From the NCBI GenBank assembly GCA_905250025.1, contig CAJNOJ010000005.1, forward strand, positions 512,999-576,998: a stretch of 64,000 bases of DNA, read 5' to 3'. A model generated the notes under the pieces. That model was not told the DNA's origin, did not search any database, and saw only the letters and a program-made list of their open reading frames with translations. Every line of letters starts with the position of its first letter. Within the stretch, counting starts at the first letter, position 1. Both the position numbers and the translations under genes were made by a program. Shown here piece by piece: positions 36,498 through 51,175 of the stretch. This stretch comes from Adineta ricciae. Lineage: Eukaryota; Rotifera; Eurotatoria; Adinetida; Adinetidae.

Positions 36498-39400
36498 TTA
36501 ACTTTCTAGTAAAGCATGCCATCGTGTTATTGTATCACCTTGTGCATTGAGCATCGAATCCCAATGAGCAACTTGAGTATTACCACTGGCACCGTGTCCT
36601 ACAAGTTCATTAAGTTCAAAGGAACATTTTAGATAAGGGGAAAAAGAACAGAAATTAACTGTACCGAATGATATCCATCCAAGATTTCGATCATGTTTTC
36701 CAGTGGAACTTTTATTGATAATCGTAATTACAAGTGTGATTTGATCGAGCAGACTCTCTTGAATGTTAAATGGATAACGTTCAGCAAAAACAGGATGATG
36801 TTGAGTACGACGTGTAACTGTGCGATTTGATACCATTTCTACACCATTTGCATTGAGAAGTGTGATCTGAGCAAAAGCGTCTTAAAAAGATGAGGCAAGC
36901 CGTATGGTAAAGCTCATTTAAAGACAATAAATAGTTACCCGGTGCTCGTCCTTGTGATGCCATACCGAAATTGATACCTTTTCCTATCTCAAGAATCAGA
37001 ATCGATTGATTTCTATCATAAGCTAGACCGATTTCAAGTTCGGGTAAAAGCGAGCTACTCGGTCCCGTGCTCGTAATCACAGAATTTTTTCTGGACGGAG
37101 CGATGCTACTTGTTCGTGAACGTGAACTGCTTACATCCGAATCATCAGACACCTAAAATAGAGCAGCGTTTAGATGACGGATGTGGTATCGGATATTATA
37201 CATACGTAAACACGTTCTAATGGAATGATCTTACACATATCTTCATCAAGATTGACTAAACCAAACATGACCGTGGCTTCGGCGAGAAGTTTCTCCCGTT
37301 TGAAACGTTCATTTGTGTATAATCGAAACCGGATGCCTTGTGTTTGTATAGATTCTAATCGAAGGGAAAAATTTGGAATAAGTAGATACGATCGAGTTTC
37401 TCTTAATGTTACGAACCAGGTGAGACTTTACAGAAGAATTCTTCAGCAAACATCGCATTATCAGCAGGCTTGGCTCGTGTACGAAAACGAATTCGTTTAT
37501 TCGGCAACATAGTTAGATGTATTTGTACAAGTAATTGTTTTGATGCACGTTGATTCATATCTAATGATGCTTTGATCACGAAAACCCACATCTTACTGTT
37601 TTTAGCGTCAAATTTCAAACGAATTTCAAGTGAACCTGATGATAAACTATTATTTGGACTATTAGTCGATATTGAACCTTGATCACTTGATATAGATTTC
37701 GTTTCCTAGTAGAAAACGATTCAGGTGAATATCTAATAAGTACTTTTGTTCTTTGAGTGTACTTGATTATTACGGTTAAAAGAAGTAACTAGATTTTCAG
37801 GAAATGAGAGTGCTACACTGTGATGAACATTCAGTTAACTCTGAATGAATAAAGCATCGACTTTTATCTATTGGCACAAGATATGCTTGTGTTATCGTGT
37901 CGTCTCCGTTCCCTTAGTCATTAACAGATCGAAAGACGTTTTCACAGCTATGAATAATTGATGAACATCAATTCTTACTATATCCATGTGATCGAGCAAC
38001 ATTTGATTCCGTCTTGGTTTTTGTTTATTGTTATATGACAGAGCGGGTGATGATGGAGCCGATTGAGCACGATTTGTCAGTCCACGATTAAGACTCAGTT
38101 GTCGTCTTGATGTTCCGATTACATTGGTTTTCTGTCGATCGGTTGTATTTGCATGAGATCGTTTCGCTAAAATCCAATAGAGAAAATATTTAAAAAAAAG
38201 AACTTTTCTTTCGTATTCAAATACTGTTTGCAGCCGGTGATTCATTTTCTTTGTTTTCTACAATAATTGGCACTTGTGGTAATTTTCGATTTGCACCATT
38301 GACTTGTTTCACCGGCGGTACTAAGGTCGTATAATCATCATCCGGGAGGTCGGTACCTGTAAAATCAAACGAAAAATGAGGTCTAATATTTACGTCTTGA
38401 AACGAATTTAATGGATTTCAACAATAATTAAGAAAATATTTTTCATTAAACAAGAATGAGAGAAAGCGAGAGGAAAATGAAAAAACTAATTTCCCCATAG
38501 GATTCAAACATTCTTACCACTTCTCATTTACATAGATACAAACCAGACACGAACAATGATTAGATGACATCAATGATAACAATCTTACGAAAGAAAGGAT
38601 AGTAACACATAGTGGCACGTCGGAAACTAAAGGGCAAACGTTCGAGAAGAACTGATCTTGAGTTTTGATGTGCTTGGAGTTGTGAAGATGTGCGTTTCTT
38701 ACATCTGCTCACGCGATTAAATAGATGGTACACTTTTTAATACGTCTAGAAAAAAAGATTTATTTATCAGCTAACGAATTTCCGACTCTCGTTCTTTTTT
38801 CTACTCTCTTGTCTACCATGCAAAGTTGACGACGAGACTTACCTTGTTTAATTTGCTTTATATCAGTTATTAAACACAATAGAAAACAAAGGTTGTATTT
38901 TAGGATTAACTAATGCTTCGATAAACAATAGACGCGTTCAAGCAAATCTTCGTCTGAACTGAAAGCAAGTAGCCATTTCATATTCCGTAGGAGTTTGGAT
39001 ACAAGGAGAATTCGCTAAACAAACTCTCAAACTGAAGCTGGTTAGCACTAGAGAAGAGGAAAGAAAAAGAAGTCAACTGAGGTGTATCTTGCACTTGACG
39101 TATCTTTTTATGTACTGGGTAAAAAGAACAGGGAAAGAAAAAAAGTTTTTAGAAGAGAGAGAGAGAGGGAGGGAACCGAAGATGCTTGTGCCTGTACGCA
39201 ATTCAATCTTTTATCCATCACTTGTCATAGCCAGAAAGTGTATGAAGTAACGCACAAATGGGAAAGAGACAGGAGGAGAAAAAAACAGAAAGCTAATAGT
39301 TTGAACCCAAACAAATAAAAGAGAGAAAGAAAAAAGAGAAGAAAACACCAGTCACGACAGGAAATATTGGGTTAGAAAGGCTTGTCATGTGTTAAGATGT

Positions 39401-40350
39401 AAATAAAAAATCAGTCAGGTAAAAAACCATCTGATGACATGAGAAACAAAAAGTTCATGTAAACGACTTGGCTTACTCGAATCACCAACGAATAACACAT
39501 CTGATGCTTCGAAGTTTTCGATGTGTTCACGTTGCCCAGCGATCCACAGATGATCTTGAACTTCTGGTAGATTTAACTTTTCTTCTTTGGGCTTATCGAC
39601 GGGCGCTGCTAGACCGGGTTGAGTTATCATTGAGGTCGGCGCTGAACGTTTAGTTCTCGTAATTTTTCGTAGGAAATGTTTCAAAAACCGATATCGGGCA
39701 AAACAACAGAGTTTTTCGAAATAGAGTATCAACACAACGGAAACAATCAACAAAAGAGCAACGAATAACAAAAATACGACTGCTTTCCATAGGACAACTT
39801 CTAAAAACAGAATAGATTAAATTTTTGACAGCTTAATTATCTAACAAGAAAATTATGCATATCACTTTTCCGATAGATTTGTCTTTAATTAACTAAATAA
39901 TATATGAACCTGTCGTCTTTAGTTGCAAAACCGTATATGACAGTTGCACTTTGAACATAAAACAGATCTGAGTTCATAGAAAATGTCAACTGTTTGTCAT
40001 TGTCATATTTCATATGATAAAATTCATCAACGAAGTGACTCGTCTTGAAAAAAAAACAGTATTTACGAACAGCAGGCAGAACTGATATATTAAAAAAAGA
40101 TGAATTTAGTCAGATCAACAGTCTGTTTGTCTATTGTCTGACGTTGAGATCTGTCAAACATTGATTTTTGATAAAGAAAGAGCTTAGATATAGTAATCCA
40201 CTTTCGTTGATTAGTTTAAGTGAAGAAATTCTTATTTATCGTTAAGACAACAATCTCACGAGACTAAGTGCATTTGAATATTATATTAATATACAATTTA
40301 CCCCCGGTAGATGATGAAGAATCGGTTCCATTTGTTCCGTTCGTCGACAT
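36498..40350 (-). CDS. SYT14/16: Synaptotagmin-14/16-like protein (N-terminal TM, two C2 domains)
   Basis: Membrane-anchored C2 protein of the calcium-independent SYT14/16 group, acting in vesicle trafficking. Nine exons: 40302-40350, 39477-39800, 38225-38356, 37979-38166, 37417-37705, 37206-37354, 36939-37152, 36665-36880, 36498-36598; sum 1662 nt, 553 aa. The start is MSTNGTNGTDSSSSTG, then one TM helix (VVFLLFVALLLIVSVVLILY, about 24-43) and a basic juxtamembrane stretch. A low-complexity linker leads to C2A (LEIRLKFDAKNSKMWVFVI .. GIRFRLYTNERFKREKL) and C2B (LEIGLAYDRNQSILILEIG .. GWISFG .. ITRWHALLES). The C-terminal RWHALLES matches SYT14/16. C2A lacks the aspartates expected of Ca2+-binding loops. 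Intron 2 (38357-39476, 1.1 kb) is unusually long for this region. A second, truncated copy lies at 59.1-60 kb. Confidence 0.88.
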
Positions 40351-43300
40351 TTTACTTCGTTTTTTTACTAATGACGCCAGCTGTTCGCAAACAGTCCGGT
40401 TTATTCAAGTATCACATACATAGGAAGAAGAAAAATTATTGATAAATGCTTTACAGTATGTCGACTGCAGCTCGCATTGTGAGATTTGAAGAAAAGACTT
40501 GTATATCAACGAAGTCGATGAGATTTTTTTAGTCTTTATTTGAAATTCTTAATCATTATTGTTATTATAGTATTGATTTTCCTTTCGCACACTTTATACA
40601 AAACGAAAGAAATTGCGCAATGTATTAATCCATGAGAATTGAATGCACGATTAGAAAATGATTGATGAACGAAGAGAAAAAACGAAAAGCGATCTGATAA
40701 ATATAATCGATCTTGATTAAAAACAATCTTTTTTTTTTCGTTATCTTATTGAATGATAGTCACGGGTAAAGAGATATCAAAGATAGACGAGAGAAATTTG
40801 TCGAATTTATTTGTTTTCCTAACGAGCGAAATCCCATCGAGATTGATCACGATTATTGGCTGAATCGTCGTCTGAGTGATTGTTTTGACTCTTATTGTTG
40901 TTTTTATCGGATGATGCATTTGACCACCACATTGTCGCAGGTAGCTGTTGAGTTGGCGTTGTTGACGATGCAGTTGCTTCAGTAGATAACGTACTCAGAT
41001 TCCAAAACTTACATATCAAAATCAAAGAGTAAACTTATCATAGAATGAGACTTCGGAAAGAAAATCATTACCGGATGCATGGCTTCTGGTTCGTGTCCAT
41101 TGGATGACGCACCATCCACTGATAGTGGATCAGGCGTTGGCCAAACTTTCAACCATGGATAGTTGTTTGGCTTGACTAATTCAGTAGCGGATGGTACAGT
41201 TGATTGGAATAGTTCGTTCCATGTTGAAGCACGTTGTGTACGTGTGCTTGCACCTAATAAACGTGGCGTAGCCGTGCCTAAGACCGATGACCAGACAGAT
41301 GAATCTTCTCGTGGTGGTGAGCGTGCTCCTTCATTGATAGGTGTCATAAACTGAAATGGATTTGGTGCTTGTGTTCTTGACGATACATTCGGATTCTGAA
41401 GATTTGTTAGTGGCCACGAGGAATCGTATTTAGGCGACCATTCAGTCGGTGAATATGCTGTCCAGGGCATGTTTCCAGCACTTAAATCATTGATTGGCGC
41501 AATTGGACCGTTGACAATCGACGTGGTTGACACCGTTGGTGTTGGCGATGAGATTGAGCCAGTGGCAACATTGTTTTGATGATCAAGAAGGCGATTTATG
41601 TGGTCGAGCACATCCGGTGTTTCTGGCGAATGAAGCGATTCTGTTGGGTATGATGATATTGATTGTGGTAATGGTATACATGCCAATTTATTTGGACGTT
41701 GTATTGGACCTGGGCCGTGTTGTGGAAATGGTAACGGTTCAACTCTAGGAAACGAAAAAGGCGCATTTTGAAGAAAATTAAAGCTTTTTCTAGAATCTCT
41801 CAGAAAGGAGACTATTACGATGATTACGATTTAGATAGACGTTGTATCTCTTTCACTTACTCTTCGTTTATGATCGATGAAGGTATTGTTACTTTCTGTG
41901 TAATAGTTGCTGGTATGATCTGTGGTGTTACTGCTGATAACGACATCAGTGATGGAATTTCAACAGCTGGTTGTACCATTGCTGCCGCTATAGTTGTTGT
42001 TGTTGTTATTGATGGTGAGGATGATGTTGTTGGTGGTATCCATTCATTAATAGGACTTGTTTCTTCCACAGGTGGTTCCACGTGAGGCACGTAGCGACCA
42101 AAGTCTATAATAAAAATAAGAAGAGAATTTTTTCTTTATTTTTCGATACGTATCAAGAAGTAATCATTAAACAGTGAACATATATCATATAAAGCACATT
42201 AATTAGGTTAGAATAGAATGTGAAAAATAAAATATTTTAGCATGAATCAGTTTAGTATTACTTTACAAAATAGATATCGTCTAGTTTCCTTTATTTCTTT
42301 AGCTATTACTACTTGTAATATTAGACGAAGCGTGTGAAACTGCAGAAAATAACACCTGAACGAAAATACCAACACCTTATCGTTAAGAGATTTCTTGCCA
42401 CTGCATCTGATGGAGCTAATGGCGAATAGTTTCGATGTGTTTGAATGAGGAAAGCAAGCGCGATCAATAGTTATACAAGCGGTAAGCGTGTCAACATATG
42501 CATGTAAGATAGTCGAACGTTAAGTATAATATTTATATGTCGTATTATTTTTCTGCTATTATTACCCTCATCAGGTTTATCTGGGTCATCCCAATCGATG
42601 ATACTTTCGTCTTCAACATCATAGCTATTGTTCCATTCGATTTTAATCATTTCATCATCAGCACCTCCGCGTTCAGAAGGCGGCGCTGATGAACAACGGG
42701 AACGAACAGACATAGAGCACGTCGTCGCTGCTGAAGGCAATCCAGCCGCCCATAACTGTTCAGTCAACTGACGAAATGCCAGTTCACGATTTTGAGGACT
42801 AATTGGTGTATTAGATGAAAAATCTCGTCTTTTTGATAGAAAAGGAATATGAGTGGGTGATGAAGGGCGAGCCGCACGTCGCCCTCGGCGGCGACGCGAC
42901 TGTGACACTTGATTATAAACAGAAGCGTGTGCACGAGATGATGTCATCGCTGATACCATTGGATGTTCTACAAAAGAAGTCAATTCGAAACGAAACAACA
43001 TCAAACAGAAGTAGAGAAGGAGACGAATATAGAACATTCATACAAAGATATGCATAGACACAGATGCCATGAAAAACAAACTCTCGCATACGATAGAATA
43101 AGTAGGCAGGTTCTTACCAGGATTATTTGATACTGCCTTATTTGTTTTGCCCGTGGTCGATTCGTCCGGTGTTTCGCGTCGATGTGCAGCTGCCGTAGTT
43201 CCTTTGCGTATATTTCGATTTGAACCAACCATATACCATTGTTGACCATTGATCGAATCCGTTGATCGTGATATTTCTTGCTGATGATGTCTCTGGTCGG

Positions 43301-44390
43301 AAAGTTCAGAGCGTGCAGTTGGTTTCGATACTCCTGTCGGCAAAGAGGGTGCGGGCTGTGTTAGTGGAGGTGTTGTTTGAGATGAAACAGTACCATTGAC
43401 TCCTGGTGTTGATTTGGCCGGTGTAGAACTCGAAGTTGAAGTTGACTCTTTTATCTTACTGGTCACGCGTTTTGGTCGAGCAGGCTACACAAGCAAACAA
43501 ATGGAAAACTCTACTTTTCTTCAATTATATTGTCAAAACATACAACAAATGGTTCATTTTCTTCGTCAGTTAACGAAGTCGATGGGGGAGTTGTTGAACA
43601 TGGTGTTGAGGCTGTTGATTGTTCTGTATTTGGTGATTTCGATGCTTTCAATGGTTGTGATCTGATGATTGTTTCTAACTGTTGTTTTGATGACTAAAAT
43701 TAGAAAAAGAAAGTCTCAACTTCGTTCATGTGATTAAATCTCTTGTTTACTTTGCCAGCTAGTCCATTTTCTGTTGTTACTCGTTTATGTTTGTGTGCCA
43801 TTGCTTTTGGACTAGTTGCCACTGACCGAACACCTGTATTCGAGACATCTGATGTTCTTGATGGCTATAAATTTAAAACGACAATGGAGTCGATGTTCAT
43901 CAGAAAAATATCTATTTACTTTCGACGATGTTTCACCATTTTCTTTGCTCCCGTTTGTTGATCCATTTGAACGCTTCGGTCTCATATCGTTTTCTTTTGC
44001 TTTGTTTTCATCCTTCGATGCATCTTTCTTATTATTTGCTGTCTGCATTCCCGTACGCGATTCAATTCGTTCGCTACACGTACGCAACAGTGCATCTTTC
44101 ATACAAAATATTTCTAATATCCTACCGAATTCGTTGTTCGCTGCTCACACCTTCTGTCAATTCGTTCAGATCAAATAATCTTTCATTCGCTGATGGCATC
44201 CGACAACGAAGTTCTACTCGAGCCAAATACTAAAACATGAAACAAAACAGGAAGTTCACAATGCAAGGAAAGAATCATCGAACTGAATTACATCGTTATA
44301 TAATCGATGTGCTTCGTACACAGCGACCACCACAATGTATACTAGCATGAATAAAGTTGAACCCAAACATAAGTGGTAAAACTGTGTTTC
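38651..44390. repeat. Segmental duplication, copy 1 (SYT14/16 5' part plus TMEM131 tail)
   Basis: From ACTGATCTTGAGTTTTGATG at 38651 rightwards this sequence matches 58,273 to the window end, in the same orientation, at a near-constant offset of about 19.6 kb. Exons, introns and intergenic DNA all align. Differences are scattered substitutions and small indels. The copy-1 homology presumably continues beyond 44,390, where copy 2 leaves the window. Confidence 0.92.
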
Positions 44391-47300
44391 CCACACAGGT
44401 CGTGGAATTGTTTTATAGCACGTCGCCAGAACACGTTGTGGAATACGCACAATAAGCGGAAAGGTCATAACACCGATATTGGTATTCAATATTAAAGTTT
44501 CAGCTATTTCAGTCAGCGTGTAGTCAGGTTGAAAACTAAAAACAATCAAAGGGTGAATTGAATAGCCAGTCACATCTATCTTGTCCTTACCGAATTTGAA
44601 GATCATAACGTTCATTTGGCTCAATTTCGATTTCCGAACAGGATATTACGGAGAAGCCTTGTCCACTACATTTCGAATGGCCAAATGATATATCGTGGAT
44701 AATAGCTCGTATGTTTCCCGTATTACGTAGGGTGACCATTTTCACAAGAATTGGATTTCCACGAGAGGTCTCTGTTGAAGGATAATCTGTAAATGGGAGG
44801 AAAGTAGAAAGAAATTGTTTTATTTGCATTTTGCTGCGACATACTTGAACAAAGTTTATATTGTTTTTCATTCATTTCCAAAACAAGAGGTATGTCAGAT
44901 GAGCCAGCGTTCCGGTTACCGACAGTTAAACTACCGCTACCACCTTCACCACGCAAAAGAATCGATTCCAATATCGTTAAATTATTTCTAAAGAAGCAAT
45001 TCAATCAATCAATTGAGTTCATTTCAAAGAAGAACGACATACCGAACAACAAAGTAAATCTCGTGTTTCATTGAGTGCTTCGGTCGATATGACGCAGTAA
45101 AGGTCATCTGTTCATTAGGTGCAAGAGTAAATCTGTAGATTTCATCGGACAATTGTACACGTTTGGGTGTCTAGAAGAAGTTTAAGCAAAAGTAGTTCAC
45201 ATCGCAAAGATCTATTCGGCCGAAAATATACCGTCGAAATATCGAATACTTGTTGATTAGGGGCTGACATTCGTTTACTTCCTGTTTTCTTGTTATCATA
45301 ACCACTGATCAGTTCAACTGAATATTGAAGTGGACCTGATGACGGGTTTGTTATAATAATATTATGTGTCTGATAGGAAACATAGATGAAGAATGGAAGA
45401 ATATTTATACATCATTTACTTTGGATGTATTTAAAAGCGTCAGATGATAATCGATAACCACAGGTGCACGAGAGGTCGCTGATGTCATGAATTCAAGCAC
45501 CGATGGCCAAACGAATCCAATCTTTACTGGCCATGAGACTTCAGCTTGATCTGTAATAAGCCAAACATTTGTTTGTATTCTAAATTAATTGGTTTTGATA
45601 TAAAACAAAGTTTGTTCTTGTCAAATTTTCTCCTACCGTTGCTTTCGAACGAGTGATGTCCATTCTTTCCAAAGATTTCGAAATTTTGCGACTAACACAT
45701 CATCAAGTTCCTGTGTATCCAACGCTGATACATGTTGATCCCATCGCTTCTTAAATTCGGGATGATTATTCAAACCGCAATAACATGTCGATTCCGATGG
45801 CACCTGAATACTATTACATAATGGTAACATATCAAACATTAGCTTTCCGATCTATGATAAGACAGAAATAATTCCGAATTCGGTCTAACAATTGGCACAT
45901 ACCTGATGACTCTTCTTCGATCCAATGATTAATTTATTTGATGATGTTGTATTCCAAATAAATGAAAAACAGTTACCATATGTTGGAAATTCCATACGTG
46001 TCACATCTGTTGGCTGATCAAAACCGTTGTATAAAGTAATATTTGTCGAGCCCACACGATTCTACGTATTCGAAAACATATGAATAATTCTTTCAAGAAA
46101 TCTTTTCACGGAAAACGATTTCCTACCGGGAAAACATCGATATACAGTGGTTTTGTATTTTGAAGAACAACTGATCCACTAATGATACGATATTTCATGC
46201 ACATCGTGAGAGTCTATCGAAAAGCAAGAAATGCATGTAAATACCGAAAGTTAGATTTTACTCACTTCATAACGGGTTTTGAACGTAATCATCTCTTTAT
46301 GCAAGGAAGGATTACTCATACCATTGATTGTCAACGAGAATATCGCTTGATGGTGAGCAGGAATGACAATCTTTAAAATAAACCCGTACAACTCTTCAAT
46401 ATTCGTTTTTCATTTGAAACAATTTACCTCGATGATTTGACCATTCTGATAAATGCTTTTGAAAACTGTATTTGTTTCACTGCCGTTCATCGAAAGCATC
46501 TGTGCAAGTTGAAGCGTTGATTTTGGTAACGTGTGGGATATCGTTTCGATAGATATTTCTACTGGATTTGCATTTTGTAATACGAATTTCACTGTACGGG
46601 ATGTATTCACCGGGATACTTGCGATAAAATATTCGGATGGATTCGTATCATTACGTCGAATACCACCATTGTTACTATCCACGACGACTTGATGCTAAAC
46701 AGAAAAGCCACATTTCATTCGTCGTGCTAAGTTTAATTTCGGTCAGACAAGAACTTACACCCAGTAATCCATTGTATAAATACAAAGGTAAATGGAAATA
46801 GGATAGATTCGTATGTAATGTAAGTGATGCTTCCAGGCTGTTGAATGGTGCACGTAATACTGATGATTTAATAACACTGATGCATACTGGAAAAACTGTC
46901 TGACCTGGACTTGCATAGATAAAGGGTGAAAGAATATTCAGCTATGAAATAGAAATCAAATTCAATAGATCTGAGAAAGAGATTTTTCGACAAAACAATT
47001 TACCCGAATATACTGAGAAAGTAATTCTGCTTTATCTGTTGTAACGCTATAGATGACCACCGATGAGTTAAATCGATTCAATAGTTTTATTGCTCGACAT
47101 TCTTCCTTATTATCATTAGATGAATCGATTGAGGATGATGGAATGTAAAAAAAACTTGCAGTTCGATCGTAATCGAGTGAACCATGTAATACAGTTGTGC
47201 GAAATGGAATCTGTAAAGTCGGTTCGTCGTTAGTCCGTGCTGGTAGTGTATAGACTTGAACTGAACCTCGCACACGTTTGATTTCATTCGGAATTAACTG

Positions 47301-49247
47301 TGGTTGAATGGTCAAATCTGCTATTTTGGTCAGTTGATGAAGGCCAGCTGGTACTTGAAGTTTCTCATAATTAACTATCAGGTGATTTATATTCACTGTT
47401 GCCACCCGAACATCCTACACATTTAATTCAAAGTATTCAATTCTGTCCTAGAACTTTTCGAGCAAGATACTTTCTGCATCGAGTGCAAAAAGGCATTTAA
47501 TTCGGTCAAGTACTCCACAACACCTTGAGTATCGACTGTCTTGTTTCTCTCTCAATAAATCTCTGTGGCAACTAATTTCACTTGTCGTAGCCTGTAAGCA
47601 AGAGGATTTTAGTTGAGCAAATATGAAATAATTATCTTCGTGACCTAATCTTCTACCGAATACTTTGTTTTTACTCGTAAACGAACTAACATAAACAATA
47701 CAAGTTTTTCTGCACATAATTCAAGTGCTTTTCTTTTTTATGTTTTTTTTTCGATGACTTGAAAGCAAGCAGATTGTCTCTGCTAGGAAATATAGAATCT
47801 TTTCATGGCCTAGGAATGCAAGATGTCTTCGACGTAACTTACAGTTATAGTCACCGGAGTTTTTCCATTATTGATAACATATATTGGTATGCGTATTGGT
47901 CGAGCTGTTGAACGTATAAAATTCTCCGGAGAAAATTCTAAGATATCAACATTTGAATAGAGACTCTGTTCATCGGAGACGTTGATTTCAACAGGCACAA
48001 CAATTGTATCATTAGAATTGGTCTTAATACAGTAAAATCCATGTAGACGCTCTAACTTATATGCATAATAATTGATTTTTATAATCGGTTTCATTTCATA
48101 AGGTTTCATATGCCATTGTTGTTGATGTTCAAAGCTCTTGACAATCTTATTTCTCTGTTGCTTATACGATAAGAGTTCAATAAACAAATTTTCATCACTT
48201 GTAAAAATTTCGTTGATATCTATCGAATGATTGTATGGATTATAGAAATGTACTGTATATTCAAACGTTGAATTCAAAGGTATATTTGCACCAATTAATG
48301 GACGTATGTGAAATGGACTGAGCGTACCGATACCATTGACCTTAAAGAACGAAATCAGAGGAAATTTATTGTGATAAAAGTAGGGAACATTCCATTTACA
48401 TAATAATGCACAGTGCCACGGTCGGTTTTGATGGTAAATATACTCTTGGTGAGTCCGAGCGTTCGTGGGAGATAGTAAACATTGATTGATGTATTTCCAC
48501 CATTGGCCGAAAGAGTTTTCTGAGTGAAAAAAGATGAGTAAAACTGAACTGTTGCACCAGATAGTGATTGTAATTCAACAGGTTGAGAATTATCATTTAT
48601 GATGACAACTGTCTGCATACGTGGCATCGCCATAGCTCTACAAATTGTTTCATTTACTCAGTTAATTGTCATGTGACTAGTGCAAGCTTACTGTGCACCA
48701 AAATCTAACAACGGTGGAATAAATCGTATTGATATCGATGAAGACGATGCGGTTGCAGAAGCCGTGATTGGTGATGATGATGTGCAGTTATTCGGATTCG
48801 AAATGTCATTGGAATCTTTCGGTTCAATTGACTTCTCATCAAGGATTTCTTTTGACTGTTTATAATCCTCGTCAAATGATGTTAACAATGCAATCAGCAA
48901 TTCTTTTTCTTCGTTATCATCGGAGTTCTCTTCGATGTTCTAGGATAGAAGCAACGAGCGAAAAATGACAAACTCATCTTCAAGTCAATGCTTACAGAAA
49001 ATCGTGGATCAGATGATTTCACAACATGAATCGAATCCGTTGATAACTGGATGATTGCTAAAGTAAACAGATAGATGTAAGAGAAACTCAAGTGAAGACC
49101 ATTCTGCAAACCTTCGTTGTCATTATTATTCAAGGAATTAACAATGGTTAGAAATGCTGTGTAGATATGTAATAAAAAGAGAATATGTAAAAAATAGAAA
49201 AGACTATTTGTTGATTGTTGATTTGTTCGTAGTCGAATTGAAACCAT
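40819..49247 (-). CDS. TMEM131: TMEM131-family membrane protein
   Basis: Large ER/Golgi single-pass protein; in animals TMEM131 helps recruit TRAPP for collagen and other secretory cargo. Twenty-eight exons, of which 27 junctions keep phase: 49112-49247, 48996-49057, 48692-48939, 48400-48637, 47843-48340, 47471-47539, 47004-47414, 46759-46941, 46428-46694, 46266-46370, 46127-46213, 45903-46061, 45637-45851, 45420-45579, 45232-45369, 45043-45170, 44845-44987, 44591-44786, 44292-44535, then the tail 44126/44151-44229, about 43920-44113, 43751-43864, 43544-43693, 43118-43484, 42566-42967, 41861-42104, 41072-41744, 40819-41007; about 2030 aa. An N-terminal hydrophobic leader precedes the PapD-like start IPPLLDFGAQ (family PxLDFG) and repeated Ig-like strands. 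TM segment LGSTLFMLVYIVVVAVYEAH near 1200; long Ser/Pro/Thr-rich cytosolic tail. The junction near 44,100-44,150 is unresolved. Confidence 0.88.
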
Positions 49248-50743
49248 TTTGTTTATTCTAATTGGTTGTTATGTGATTGATAACGAGTTTTTGTTCAAAA
49301 AATGGAAAATAAAATATCATCTAGGAAGTAAGAACAGACGCATTGATGAAAGAATTCGAATTAAAATGCGATATCGTCGGCAAGACTGGCCTGGAGGATC
49401 GAAACGAACAAAAAAAGACAAACGCAAAAAGAGCATCGATGCGGAACAACACAAGGTAAATATATTAGTATGTGAGTACGTTTACATGTGTTGTGTTCTG
49501 TTTGTGTGCGTGTTGGCTTGGGAAAACTTCTTGTTCGATGCCGATTGGAGTAGATGAAACAGCCAATTGAGGAAAGATATTTGACAGATGGCAAGAATGA
49601 GGGCGCTAGTTAATTACTAGTTAGTTTAGTCATCATTTCGACTAGATGCGTACGTACGTGTCTATGGATACAATCTGTCAAGGACAACAAATGCAATATT
49701 TGAGGAAGAATGAGAGAAAACGACGAGAATTTTCAAAGGCAAAAGAAAGAGAAAGTACATTGTTTTCTCTCGACAATGTACTTTTCATTTTTAATGCGTA
49801 ATTTTATTTTCCATGGCTTAACAACTAACTCGATGAGATTTCGTGTCTATTTTTTTTATTAAAGCGAATGTACTTTATTGTTGAACTAAGCCCATCATGT
49901 CTTGCCGTCCGACGGTGATGATTTAATAGACTTACACTTCAAACAATGCTTGTTTAAATACATACAAATGTTTGAAACTAGTATTTGATGATGAAAACAT
50001 GTAACCTTGTATTGTTTGCATTTCGAATACTCTCCTTATGGTCTTATTATTGTTCCTTTCAACACAATACTCAACATCAAATCGTCATTTAAGTAGTTCT
50101 GAGAAACCTGCATCAGATCTCGCCGATTTTTTTCTGTCTGAAAATCTTCAGAGAAAAGAATGTTGAGTGTCACCTACTGACAAACATGTATATTTGATAA
50201 CTATTCAAGTATCTTTACAATTACTCTGATGAATATTTCTCATTTCAGGCAAATTGCTTAGTTAGTCCTTGGAAGCCAAACTTACCATCGGTAAGAGAGA
50301 AGCGAAATGTATATTTTTCTCGCTGAGACACTTTTTTTTTTCATCAAGTAAAAGGAAATCAAATTAAAGTCAACATTAGGGCGTGTTCAAGGCTAACGAT
50401 GTTACTGAGTTTCTTACCATGTCAATTGCACTTCAAATCTTTAAAACAAATACCGTCCGACGCAGATCATACCGATCGACGATGAAAAACGTGAAAAGTT
50501 TAAGATGTACATACTGCTGTTAAACAATTAGAGGGAATATGGCGTCTTCTCATCATATCGATCGAAAATATTATATATAACAAGCGAATGATTAGAGTAT
50601 CGATAGCTTAAGATAGATTTCATTACAAAACAACGGAGAGAGAGAGAGCGAAACTTGAGATGGAATGTCAAATAATTGATTAGATTCATAAATTTAAAAA
50701 AACACGAACTAGCTGCACGTTTGTGATTCATAACTATTTGAAC
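49248..50743. other. Intergenic, TMEM131 upstream region
   Basis: About 1.5 kb without a recognisable gene or repeat. The plus frame 49249-49557 is Lys/Arg-rich without a domain and I read it as noise. It probably includes the TMEM131 promoter. Confidence 0.4.
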
Positions 50744-51175
50744 CAAGGGGGAATATAGTGATTTCCAGGCAAGAAACCAGCTGAAAGTCAAGAAAAATCG
50801 CTATTTTATATAAAAGGCACAGCTGACAAGTGGGAAACAGTTCACAGAAGCTAAAAACGATTAAAAAGGGCTAAAACACTTAGAAGTCGATGGAAATCAA
50901 TGAAAAACATATGCACTCGTAAAGGAGTCACCTATATTCAGATCAAAAACGAAATTTTGATTTTTAATGATTTCCAAGAGACTTTCCTGATTTTTCGATT
51001 CTCGATAATTTTTGGTATTTTTACCCAAAAGGTTTGACTTTTTACAATTTCTTGTCGATTTTATATGTTATTAACAGTTTTTAGTAATTAATGTTTAGTT
51101 TTCATCAAGATAATAAAATTGATTTCGATTAGTGGAAATCAACTGAAAGCACGAGAAATCACTTTGTTCCTCTTG
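50744..51175. mobile_element. MITE-like element, family CCAAGG..GTGATTTC, long copy
   Basis: The left end reads CCAAGGGGGAATATAGTGAT followed by TTCCAGGCAAGAAACCAGC. The right end, reverse-complemented, reads CAAGAGGAACAAAGTGATTT. The two ends are imperfect inverted repeats, and internal GGAAATCAA/TTGATTTCC words recur. No transposase. A short copy of the same family is at 56,120. Confidence 0.65.
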
